The translations under genes were made by a program, and so were the position numbers. From contig NZ_CP048222.1 of the NCBI RefSeq assembly GCF_010119975.1, positions 8,346,501-8,410,500 of the forward strand: a DNA stretch of 64,000 nucleotides. The letters run 5' to 3'. The notes under the pieces are model-generated. The model had not been told where the DNA came from and searched no databases. It worked only from the letters and a program-made list of their open reading frames with translations. The stretch comes from Rhodocytophaga rosea (GTDB lineage: Bacteria; Bacteroidota; Bacteroidia; Cytophagales; 172606-1). Below are positions 55,071 to 64,000 of this stretch, in pieces (position 1 is the stretch's first letter; each line of letters starts with the position of its first letter).

Positions 55071-56333
55071 TTGGATTCTGTAGATATATTAAGCATCAAA
55101 CAAAGGTTTGGGATTATCGGTAATTCCCCCCTGCTCAATCACGCCATTCAGGTGGCGGCCCAGGTAGCTGGAACCGATATGACTGTTCTTATAACCGGTG
55201 AAAGCGGAAGCGGTAAAGAATCGTTTTCCAAAATTATCCACCAGCTCAGCAAACGTAAACACGGCCAGTTTATCGCCATTAACTGTGGGGCCATTCCCGA
55301 AGGAACTATCGATTCTGAATTGTTCGGGCATGAAAAAGGCTCATTTACTGGTGCCCATGAAGCCCGGAAAGGATATTTTGAAGTAACCGATGGCGGTACT
55401 ATCTTTCTGGATGAGATAGCTGAAATGCCATTAGGAACACAAGCCAGGCTACTTCGGGTACTGGAAAATGGAGAATTCATCCGGGTGGGTTCTTCTAAAA
55501 TCCAGAAAACAGATGTCCGGGTAGTAGCAGCTACCAACGTTAACCTCATACAGGCAGTGGAGAAAGGCAAGTTCAGGGAAGATCTGTATTACCGGTTAAA
55601 TACAGTGCCTATCTACGTTCCACCTTTACGTGAAAGAGGCAACGATATCTTGCTGTTATACAGGAAATTCGCTACAGATTTTTCTGAAAAATACCGGGTA
55701 AAACCAGTATTTCTTACCGACGAAGCTTCAGCGCTGATGTTACAATTCCGTTTTCCCGGCAATATCCGGCAGCTCAAAAATATTGTAGAGCAAATGTCTG
55801 TACTGGAGATGGAAAGGGAAATTTCCAGAGAGACACTTGAAAAATATTTGCCCATGCAGCAGGGAAGTCAAACACCGGCTTTGTTCCGTGACCATGATAT
55901 ACGGGAGAATAATTTTACGGAACGGGATATTTTGTATAAGGTGCTGTTTGATATGAAAAAAGACATGAACGACCTTAAAAAGCTGGTATACGAACTGCTG
56001 CAAAACGAAGAATCTTATAGCAATGGTGATGATGTGCTTAAAAACCACAAAGATCTGTTTGGAAGTTTGGCGAAAGATTCTACACCCGAACCAGTAGTAA
56101 ACGCACATTTGTTGCTGGAAGATGGAAAAAACAAAAATACCATAGATCTGGATAAGGTGGAAGACATTACCCATGAAACGGAAGACGATTCCTTGTCTTT
56201 AGAGAAAAAAGAGAAAGAAATGATTTTGAAAGCATTGCGTAAAAACCGGAACAAACGCAAATATGCGGCACAGGATTTGGGCATTTCCGAACGTACGCTT
56301 TACAGGAAAATTAAACAATATGAGATTGAATAG
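55071..56333 (+). CDS. Sigma54-interacting transcriptional activator (AAA+ EBP) without receiver domain
   Basis: 420 residues from TTG 55071. AAA+ domain (about 10-250) with Walker A GESGSGKE (43-50), the sigma54 contact loop GSFTGA (90-95), Walker B IFLDE (111-115) and an arginine-finger region. A middle segment (260-380) is acidic and low-complexity; a Fis-type helix-turn-helix ends it (NRNKRKYAAQDLGISERTLYRKIKQYEIE). There is no N-terminal receiver or sensor domain. The last 14 bp overlap lptE, so the two are cotranslated. Target genes are unknown; a sigma54-like site stands before groES. Confidence 0.9.
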   Translation: MDSVDILSIKQRFGIIGNSPLLNHAIQVAAQVAGTDMTVLITGESGSGKESFSKIIHQLSKRKHGQFIAINCGAIPEGTIDSELFGHEKGSFTGAHEARKGYFEVTDGGTIFLDEIAEMPLGTQARLLRVLENGEFIRVGSSKIQKTDVRVVAATNVNLIQAVEKGKFREDLYYRLNTVPIYVPPLRERGNDILLLYRKFATDFSEKYRVKPVFLTDEASALMLQFRFPGNIRQLKNIVEQMSVLEMEREISRETLEKYLPMQQGSQTPALFRDHDIRENNFTERDILYKVLFDMKKDMNDLKKLVYELLQNEESYSNGDDVLKNHKDLFGSLAKDSTPEPVVNAHLLLEDGKNKNTIDLDKVEDITHETEDDSLSLEKKEKEMILKALRKNRNKRKYAAQDLGISERTLYRKIKQYEIE

Positions 56334-56877
56334 AAATCACTGGAACCGCTTTGTATCGATCCCTTCCTTCTTTCTGCTGTTTTGTATTCTATGGTTTATT
56401 CCTATATCCGGATGTGGCGTTTATTCATTTACCGGAACTACTCTAAGTCCAGATATACAAAATATTTCTGTAGCCAATTTTCTGAATGATGTGGGTGGAG
56501 GACCGGCCAATATAAGCCAGCAATTTACCGAGCGGTTAAAAGAATACTATCAGCAGAATTCTACGCTGAAAATTGCTTCTCCTGATGGCAATGCAGATTT
56601 ACAACTGGAAGGTTCGATCATTGGCTATGATGTTACACCTATTGCACCCACACAAGGACAGAATGGACAATTAGCGGCCTTAAACAGATTGACTATTCGC
56701 GTGCAGGTAAAATTTGTCAACACAAAAAATGAAGAAGAAAATTTCGAATCGCCTTTCTCCTTTTATGCAGATTTTCCACAGGACCGAACACTTACTCAGG
56801 TAGAAAATGATCTGATCGTTGTTATTTTTGACCAGATTGTATTTGATATTTTTAACAAATCTGTTGCCAACTGGTAA
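56320..56877 (+). CDS. lptE: LptE-type LPS-assembly lipoprotein
   Basis: 185 residues from ATG 56320, inside the end of the EBP gene; a lipobox ISGC follows a hydrophobic signal, fitting the outer-membrane lipoprotein that plugs LptD. The blocks GVYSFTGTTLSPDIQNISVANFLN, QFTERLKEYYQQNSTLKI and LTQVENDLIVVIFDQIVFDIFNKSVANW are those of Bacteroidota LptE. LptD is not in the window. Confidence 0.88.
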   Translation: MRLNRNHWNRFVSIPSFFLLFCILWFIPISGCGVYSFTGTTLSPDIQNISVANFLNDVGGGPANISQQFTERLKEYYQQNSTLKIASPDGNADLQLEGSIIGYDVTPIAPTQGQNGQLAALNRLTIRVQVKFVNTKNEEENFESPFSFYADFPQDRTLTQVENDLIVVIFDQIVFDIFNKSVANW

Positions 56878-57101
56878 TTAAATAGATCTAAACTAAGGCA
56901 GCAAGCATAGCACATTAACCATCTATAAACTAAAACATTAATACATCTGTCGCTGCCAAAGCAATTATACAGTTTTATTGGTTCTACAGATACTGGGTAT
57001 CTAGTCTAAAGCGAAATTTTACAGTAAAAAGAATAAAAATTACAGATACATTTTTTTTTATAATTTTACAGTTCTGGCTGGTAACTGATTAATGCAATAT
57101 T

Positions 57102-57874
57102 GTGAATAAGGATACTTTTCTGCACTTACTTCAATCCACAACCCTGATCTCTACTTCGGATACAATTGCTCTGGAAGAAGTGGTACAGGCACATCCTTAT
57201 TGCCATCTTGCCCATTATCTGGTGGCTAAAGCACATCAGCAGCAGGAAAATGCCCAGGTCAGCGAAAAGGTAAAAAAAGCGGCCGTCTACGCAGTAAACC
57301 GGAATGTGCTGAAAAAACTATTGCTGGTAAAATTTCCCGAAGCTGCTTCTGCAACTATCTCTTCGGTAGAAAACACACCTCAGCCCATCTATCCGGTATC
57401 GCCTGAAGTGATAGAAAAGGTAGCTGAACCAGAATTAACCATTGAGCTACCTCAAATACCTTTACTTGAACAAGAACCTACACCGCCTACCATTCAGACT
57501 GAAGATAACCAGTCAGTAGTAAACAATACTGCCATTAATCCGGAAGAAACTGCCAAAGCTGAGGAATCCACGACCATAAACATCCGGAAAATTGATAAAA
57601 CGCATCAAAGTGAAATTATTGATAGTTTTATAAAAAATGAGCCCAGAATATCTTCCCTGAATAAGGGCGATAAACGACTACCAGAATCAGCACAGGATTT
57701 GTCAGAAAAAAGCATTACCCTGCCTTCGGGAATTATTAGTGAAAACCTGGCAGGAATTATGATAAAACAGGGCAAAACCGACAAAGCAATTGATATTTAT
57801 GAGAAATTAATTTTGAAATATCCCAAAAAAAGGCGTACTTTGCAGAAAAAATAGAAAACCTAAAAAAGATATAA
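57102..57874 (+). CDS. Conserved protein with C-terminal TPR, frameshifted near the end
   Basis: The start is GTG 57102. The N-terminal part (FLHLLQSTTLISTSDTIALEEVVQAHPYCHLAHYLVAKA) is the conserved block of a Bacteroidota family found between lptE and secG; a Pro/Glu-rich linker follows, and a TPR unit ends it (ENLAGIMIKQGKTDKAIDIYEKLILKYPKK). The frame closes at 57854 with an odd RRTLQKK tail. With eight A instead of seven at 57825-57831 it reads KKKAYFAEKIENLKKI and stops at 57874, which is the family C-terminus. The full product would be 257 residues. Role unknown. Confidence 0.75.
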
Positions 57875-57946
57875 AACCATTTATTGCTGAATCTACAGGC
57901 ATAATTCAATAACCTTCAAATCCGTAATTTTCTAAATTCTTATATC

Positions 57947-58318
57947 ATGTATATTATTGTTGGCTTGATCATTTTTGTTTGTGTTTTATTGATTCTGGCT
58001 GTGTTAGCCCAGAACTCTAAAGGTGGCGGTTTATCCAGCCAGTTTGCTGGTGCAGGTACCAGCCAGTTAATGGGCGTAAAACGTACCAGTGACTTACTGG
58101 AGCAGATCACCTGGGGTTTAGCCATTGCTTTGATTGTGCTTACGCTCTCTACCAGCTTCCTGCTGGATATGAGCAGTGAAGGTGGTGGCATCAATAGTGT
58201 AAACGTAGAACGTGCACAGGGAAAAGCCACAGCACCTCAGGGAGTAGTTCCGCCGGCTGGCAACAACAATGCCACTACGCCTGCTGCTACCCCCGCTCCT
58301 GCTGACAGCATTAAATAA
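57947..58318 (+). CDS. secG: Preprotein translocase subunit SecG
   Basis: 123 residues. Two membrane helices (about 2-22 and 57-76) flank the conserved cytoplasmic loop NSKGGGLSSQFAGAGTSQLMGVKRTSDLLEQITWGLA. Third membrane component of the SecYEG channel. The C-terminal tail (80-123) is a Pro/Ala/Thr-rich extension, typical of Bacteroidota SecG. It closes the miaB-lptE group and is followed by an intrinsic terminator. Confidence 0.94.
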   Translation: MYIIVGLIIFVCVLLILAVLAQNSKGGGLSSQFAGAGTSQLMGVKRTSDLLEQITWGLAIALIVLTLSTSFLLDMSSEGGGINSVNVERAQGKATAPQGVVPPAGNNNATTPAATPAPADSIK

Positions 58319-58340
58319 GGACAGATTTTATCAATTGAGA

Positions 58341-58370
58341 AAGGATGAAAAGTGTTTTCATCCTTTTTTT
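58341..58370 (+). terminator. Strong intrinsic terminator after secG
   Basis: AAGGATGAAAA (58341-58351) pairs perfectly with TTTTCATCCTT (58355-58365), loop GTG, followed by five more T. Confidence 0.88.
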
Positions 58371-58569
58371 GTGTCATATAGAAAATATATCTTGCCCATA
58401 AATACAGATATACTGATCTCAAATTAACCATATCTGTATGTTAGATATGGACCGGTTAAACTCTCCCTACTTGGTAAGCACCACATATAGTGTTACTGTA
58501 TTAACCAGTGCCTGTTATTGATTTAGAGTATATTCCTAACCACTATCAACCAATAACGATTTTTAGTAT

Positions 58570-59103
58570 ATGGCCCGTTTGAAAATCGCCAGATTCTGGG
58601 ATGCCGATAAATTCTTAAGTATATCTGCCATGCTGATCAGTGTGGGTACCTTTGCTACTTTCATCTATCAAACAAATCTGATTCAGAAACAGCAATATGC
58701 ATCTGTGTTACCTTATCTGGAAATCTGGAACTCCGGTGCCGATTCTACCAGATACAAACTTCTTCTGGTGAATAATGGAATTGGGCCTGCTTTTATTAAG
58801 GATATAAAAATCCATTATAAAGGCAAAACGTATCCTTATGATCCGATTGTTTTTTATAGTGAAGTAATCTATCCCAGCGACACTATTTCCTTTATCTCAA
58901 CGAATGTGAACAAAGGTCAGGTAGTACCGGCGGGAGAAAGGATAGAAATAGTAATTGTGAATAACTCCGTGAAGGATGCCGCCAAACTCAGACAATTATT
59001 TGGAAACCAGACAGCTAAACTTGACATAGTCTATTCTTCCGTATATGAGGAAAAATGGAGGCTCGATGGAATGGGGAAAGCCCCGGTTAAACTGGACGAT
59101 TAG
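58570..59103 (+). CDS. Membrane-anchored hypothetical protein, paralogue of the gene at 17805
   Basis: 177 residues: a membrane helix at about 15-35 and a soluble domain with LLLVNNGIGPAFIKDIKIHYKG and YSSVYEEKW. These blocks line up with those of the protein encoded at 17805-18347, 40 kb away, over the whole length but with much divergence. Both begin with a short basic N-terminus and have the same helix position. Function unknown. It stands alone between secG and a convergent gene. Confidence 0.7.
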   Translation: MARLKIARFWDADKFLSISAMLISVGTFATFIYQTNLIQKQQYASVLPYLEIWNSGADSTRYKLLLVNNGIGPAFIKDIKIHYKGKTYPYDPIVFYSEVIYPSDTISFISTNVNKGQVVPAGERIEIVIVNNSVKDAAKLRQLFGNQTAKLDIVYSSVYEEKWRLDGMGKAPVKLDD

Positions 59104-59158
59104 AAAGGGAGGATCAATTTTTTACAAAGGCAGCCTATAAACACAAGCTGCCTGTTCA

Positions 59159-59878
59159 TCAGGAATGGGATATATACTTTACCAGCAAACGTTTGGCAAT
59201 CGGTAATAGAGTTTCATCCAGCGGGCATACGATCTTTGATTCTACCAGGTAAGTGGCCGGATTTGGCAGTTGTTTGTACCGCTTGATCAGGTCAATCTTC
59301 ACATTCTCGAACGTGATGCCTATGCCTTTTTTAAACGATTCCAGAAACATGGTATGTACACCCCGGTACTTTTCGTGGGCATTCTCAAAAATGGTCATCT
59401 GGTACTGGTATATTTTGGTTTCCGTTTTATGAGGTTCACTTAAAAACATATACCCCTCATCCGGATACAAAGGAGATAGACCAATAGGTGTGATATTCAT
59501 ATTTTCCTCTACCCATTCATACATATCCTTTCCTTCATGCAGCATCTCTTTAAATTTAGGAATAGAATAGCCGATGATCTCCTCCAGGTCTGACATAAAT
59601 GCATCATCCTGCACTACTTTTTTGTAAGAGAGTGTCAGTTTCTCAAAGTCAGCTTTCGAAATCTGTTTGGGGAAATTCTCGTAGATCAGGTTTTTGTTCT
59701 CTTTGATAGAAACAAGGTTCTGGTAATGAAAAATAAGATCAGATAAATAGGGATATAATTTTTTCTGGCTGAAATTGCTTTTTACTTCCTGCAGATACGC
59801 CAGCAAAATATATTTTTTGTATTCAAAATCGATCAGCCCTTCGGTGAGCCAGTTTCTGTCTAATGTTTTCATAGGCAT
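59159..59878 (-). CDS. Conserved hypothetical protein
   Basis: 239 residues, soluble. ATG 59878 or ATG 59872 could be used; the second (MKTLDRNWLTEGLIDFEYKKYILLAYL) fits the usual start of this Bacteroidota family as I recall. It is strongly helical with a cluster of aromatic residues at the N-terminus. The adjacent divergent groESL promoter region lies 228 bp upstream. No function known. Confidence 0.7.
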   Translation of the reverse strand: MPMKTLDRNWLTEGLIDFEYKKYILLAYLQEVKSNFSQKKLYPYLSDLIFHYQNLVSIKENKNLIYENFPKQISKADFEKLTLSYKKVVQDDAFMSDLEEIIGYSIPKFKEMLHEGKDMYEWVEENMNITPIGLSPLYPDEGYMFLSEPHKTETKIYQYQMTIFENAHEKYRGVHTMFLESFKKGIGITFENVKIDLIKRYKQLPNPATYLVESKIVCPLDETLLPIAKRLLVKYISHS

Positions 59879-59997
59879 TTTAAAGGATTCTAAAGATGTA
59901 CTTTAAAATGTACAAAAATTTTGCATGTAAATCAAGCCCCTCATCTGACATATACAAAAATTTACTCTTGAAAGCACGACAAAATGTGCCGCAAAAT

Positions 59998-60012
59998 TGG
60001 CAGACTCTGTCA
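59998..60012. promoter_or_regulatory. Palindrome upstream of groES, possible activator site
   Basis: TGGCAG-ACT-CTGTCA is an imperfect inverted repeat (5 of 6 pairs). It lies about 35 bp upstream of the sigma54-like element, a usual place for an activator. CTGACA also occurs at 59945-59950. Confidence 0.3.
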
Positions 60013-60039
60013 GGTTTTATGCAAAAAACAGGTAAAAAT

Positions 60040-60061
60040 TACATTTGGCACAGGAAATGTA
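60040..60061 (+). promoter_or_regulatory. groES promoter region: overlapping TAnnTTTG and sigma54-like elements
   Basis: TACATTTG (60040-60047) fits the -7 consensus TAnnTTTG. Overlapping it, TTGGCAC (60045-60051) is a perfect sigma54 -24 half with the -12 half ATGT (60058-60061; GG-N10-GT where GG-N10-GC is the rule). No CIRCE element (TTAGCACTC-N9-GAGTGCTAA) is visible. Confidence 0.4.
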
Positions 60062-60105
60062 CAGGGGCAACACAGATTTCAATTAAATTATAAACTCCAT
60101 TTAAA

Positions 60106-60384
60106 ATGGCTAACGTAAACATTAAACCTTTAGCAGATAGAGTTCTGGTAGAACCTGCTGCCGCTGAAGAAAAAACAGCTTTTGGTATCATCATCCCTGA
60201 CACCGCTAAAGAAAAACCTCAAAGAGGACAGATCGTAGCCGTGGGCAACGGTAAAAAAGACGAACCTCTTACTGTAAAAGTAGGCGACAATGTGTTGTAT
60301 GGTAAATATTCCGGTACTGAGATCACTGTTGAGGGCAAAGAATACCTGATTATGAGAGAATCTGACATTTTTGCTGTTCTCTAG
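60106..60384 (+). CDS. groES: Co-chaperonin GroES
   Basis: 92 residues, the family length. Core blocks: [12 protein letters not shown] at the N-terminus, the mobile loop with [24 protein letters not shown] (about 27-50) and the C-terminal [14 protein letters not shown] followed by [13 protein letters not shown]. It caps GroEL and closes the folding chamber. It is 99 bp before groEL on the same strand and shares its transcript. Confidence 0.97.
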   Translation: MANVNIKPLADRVLVEPAAAEEKTAFGIIIPDTAKEKPQRGQIVAVGNGKKDEPLTVKVGDNVLYGKYSGTEITVEGKEYLIMRESDIFAVL

Positions 60385-60477
60385 CCAACTACTTTTCCAG
60401 ATTATAACTAACGGTTTATAATCATTGCTCTATAAATCCCAACCGTTAACAAATCAAAAATTTAAACCAAAAATTAA

Positions 60478-62115
<1,638 letters not shown>

Positions 62116-62143
62116 GAGAACATCGTTCGATCTATTTATATAC

Positions 62144-62178
62144 AAAATCCCTGGCAGCAAGCCAGGGATTTTTGTTTT
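62144..62178 (+). terminator. Intrinsic terminator after groEL
   Basis: AAAATCCCTGGC (62144-62155) pairs perfectly with GCCAGGGATTTT (62161-62172), 12 bp, loop AGCAA, followed by TGTTTT. Confidence 0.88.
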
Positions 62179-62263
62179 ATAGCTTTTTCATTCCTATGAC
62201 TTAGATATATAGTAATTGGCTTTGTTTGAAATAGAACTTGAAAGAATTATGCTGTTAATTCCT

Positions 62264-62655
62264 CTTACGCCGTCCTTACTTTCTTTGTCATTGCTACAAA
62301 GAAAGTAATCAAAGCAAGATCTAGAAAAAACGAAGCTTCCACGCTCAGGACCTACGCATTGCCCGCTGTTTTTTCAGGCCATCACGCATGGAATTTTTGT
62401 TTTATTAAAACTTAAAAAGCTATAGGCATATTAAAGAAATTATAGACAAAGCAAGAGTGCGGCTGACGGTGCAGCAACAGTGTGGCCGGTTTTGGCCCGT
62501 GCGTAGGCCGGAGGATTGTGGACTCGGCCTATCCAGGCGTAAAAGTGGCTATGTTGCTGCTTCCACAACTACGTTGGCTTTCTTCATCTCTCGCCTCACT
62601 AGTCTTTTGTTAGTTTAATTTTGCTTGCCCAAAATAAAAGTAAAGACGGCGTAAG
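62264..62655. mobile_element. 392-bp element with about 50-bp terminal inverted repeats (MITE-like)
   Basis: The outer ends are perfect: CTTACGCCGTC (62264-62274) and its complement GACGGCGTAAG (62645-62655). The likeness goes on inward, with gaps and mismatches, for about 50 bp (62264-62314 against 62604-62655), and each end also folds into a hairpin of its own: left TTACTTTCTTTGT (62276-62288) with ACAAAGAAAGTAA (62296-62308), perfect 13 bp; right an imperfect one around loop CTTGCC (about 62624-62629). The interior has no open frame of note but a GC-rich block (62455-62550) in an otherwise AT-rich spacer. No transposase and no clear target duplication. Similar palindromic intergenic sequences are common in Cytophagales as I recall; none other is seen here. 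Confidence 0.65.
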
Positions 62656-62824
62656 TATTCTACAAATATCTCAGTTACCTAAATCAAAATCTAAATTCTT
62701 TTTACAAGTGACTAACTAAAGTTACCAGTCATCGCCTATACAATCAGTTCAGCACAAATATTTTCCCCAAACCAATTGTTTTTCAGAGATTTCTGCCATC
62801 AAACAGAGTCTTACGGAAAATAGG

Positions 62825-63790
62825 ATGAAAGCAGCTATTCACACAAGGTATGGGCCGCCAGAAGTAGTTCAGGTACAGGAAGTAGAAAAACCGGTACCTT
62901 CGGCAAGGGAGGTATTAATACAAGTATATGCCACCACCGTTAACCGTACCGACTGCGGCTTCCGGAGCGCCGAGTATTTTATTTCCAGGTTTTTCAGCGG
63001 ATTGTTCAAACCTAAGTTCCATATCCTGGGCAATGAGTTTGCCGGGGTCATTGAGTCTGTTGGCAAGGAGGTCACGCTATTTAAGCCTGGGTATAAAGTA
63101 TTTGGCTACAACGATACTACTTTTGGAGCCCATGCCCAGTATATGGTAATACCTGAAAACGGAGCCATCGCTACGATTCCCGAAGGGTTAGCTTACCAGC
63201 AAGCAGCCCCTATTCTGGAAGGTGCTCATTATGCCCTGCGCGATATCCAGGCAGCCCATATACAAGCCGGGCAACAAGTACTGGTAAATGGAGCAACCGG
63301 GGCTATTGGTTCGGCAGCCGTACAACTCATTAAACACATAGATGCCGAGGTTACAGCCGTTTGTGCTACGCCACATCTAGCATTGGTAGAATCCCTGGGT
63401 GCAGATCAGGTAATGGATTATACCAGGGAAGATTTCACCAGATTGAATAAAAAGTTTGATGTGGTATTTGATGCCGTGGGTAAAAGCACGTTCGGAAAGT
63501 GCAAACCTTTACTGAAAGAGAAAGGAATCTACATGTCCACCGAATTAGGTCCTGGTTCTCAGAATCCGTTTCTTGCGTTAATCACACCCTTTACCGGAGG
63601 GAAAAAGGTATTATTTCCTTTGCCTACCATCCACAAAGAGGATGTCCTGTTTCTGAAGAAACTGGTAGAAACAAAACAGTATACACCACTTATCGACCGC
63701 ACCTATTCTTTAGACCAGATTGTGGAAGCGTATCAATATGTGGAAACCCGGCAGAAAATTGGGAATGTGGTAATTAACGTGAACCACTAA
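62825..63790 (+). CDS. Zinc-independent MDR-family NAD(P)H dehydrogenase/quinone oxidoreductase
   Basis: 321 residues. GroES-like N-terminal domain (about 25-115) with VLIQVYATTVNRTDCGFRS and LGNEFAGVIESVGKEV; Rossmann domain (about 125-270) with the NADPH motif VNGATGAIGSAAVQL. The usual zinc ligands of alcohol dehydrogenases are absent, which places it with quinone oxidoreductase-like members that reduce quinones or enones with NADPH. It follows the repeat element and has its own promoter; nothing else links it to GroEL. Confidence 0.9.
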   Translation: MKAAIHTRYGPPEVVQVQEVEKPVPSAREVLIQVYATTVNRTDCGFRSAEYFISRFFSGLFKPKFHILGNEFAGVIESVGKEVTLFKPGYKVFGYNDTTFGAHAQYMVIPENGAIATIPEGLAYQQAAPILEGAHYALRDIQAAHIQAGQQVLVNGATGAIGSAAVQLIKHIDAEVTAVCATPHLALVESLGADQVMDYTREDFTRLNKKFDVVFDAVGKSTFGKCKPLLKEKGIYMSTELGPGSQNPFLALITPFTGGKKVLFPLPTIHKEDVLFLKKLVETKQYTPLIDRTYSLDQIVEAYQYVETRQKIGNVVINVNH

Positions 63791-64000
63791 TTGATGTATA
63801 TGTCAATCCTCACTTTTGGATGCTGAATAAAAGTAGCTTCTCAGCCTGCCATACAGGCCAAATGTGCGAAGAAAAGCATTGTAATCATTAGCATTAATTA
63901 TTAGCAAATATCCTGTATACCATTATTTTATATAAATACTAAAAGCTAATCTTATACAATTTGTGACAAATTAGAGAAGTTGTTATGCATCCCTGAAAGC

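Noticed and set aside
59941-60060. CIRCE element before groES
   Set aside because: The nonamer and its inverted partner are not present.
59896-60093. 65-codon plus-strand frame upstream of groES
   Set aside because: Overlaps the promoter region with the palindrome and sigma54-like site; composition is not protein-like.

Overview
The window looks like a chromosomal segment of a Bacteroidota bacterium, most likely of the Cytophagales type. The evidence is a bacillithiol-pathway gene (bshB1), a Bacteroidota-style ECF sigma/FecR pair, a DUF5686 outer-membrane protein with a carboxypeptidase-like regulatory domain, a lipoprotein form of TamA (TamL), the order miaB - sigma54 activator - lptE - TPR protein - secG, almost no Shine-Dalgarno sequences, and promoter candidates of the TTTG...TAnnTTTG kind. 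I cannot name the genus. No rRNA, tRNA, CRISPR array, phage or complete transposase gene was found. The bulk is housekeeping and envelope genes.

Layout: 1-5.1 kb carries a truncated bshB1, an M23/LysM peptidase, a short MutS-family ATPase and an APC permease. 5.1-9.6 kb is AT-richer and patchy: a membrane-protein gene, a P1B-4-type metal ATPase, a small membrane protein and a possible decayed gene. 9.5-19.3 kb holds a BioF-like aminotransferase, DUF4240, DUF4304, a dipeptide epimerase, a sialidase-fold protein, small membrane proteins and a TPR protein. 19.3-23.9 kb is a compact minus-strand NAD operon: pncB makes NaMN using PRPP, a Prs-like enzyme supplies PRPP, and nadE completes NAD. 24-30 kb has divergent tsaD and tamB. 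32-38.4 kb holds an ECF sigma factor, a FecR anti-sigma factor and an unusual secreted STN-domain/surface-repeat protein, followed by a DUF5686 protein. 38.5-50 kb holds a SpoIIE phosphatase, a small secreted protein, a lipoprotein glycosidase, a ViaA-like VWA protein, a YD-type lipoprotein and a queuosine-precursor transporter. 50.1-53.4 kb has divergent trmH and tamL. 53.5-58.3 kb is the miaB-EBP-lptE-TPR-secG cluster. 60.1-62.1 kb is groES-groEL. A 392-bp element with terminal inverted repeats lies at 62.26-62.66 kb, and an MDR-type dehydrogenase ends the window.

The most interesting points are: (1) the 392-bp inverted-repeat element, whose two ends each fold into a hairpin; (2) the sigma/FecR operon whose third gene has an STN signalling domain joined to surface repeats rather than to a TonB-dependent receptor; (3) three genes (glycosidase, tamL, TPR protein) each broken by one missing base in a short homopolymer, which points to consensus errors or to slippage; (4) a possible sigma54-type promoter in front of groESL with a sigma54 activator gene 4 kb away; (5) a promoter placed on top of a terminator hairpin between tamL and miaB.
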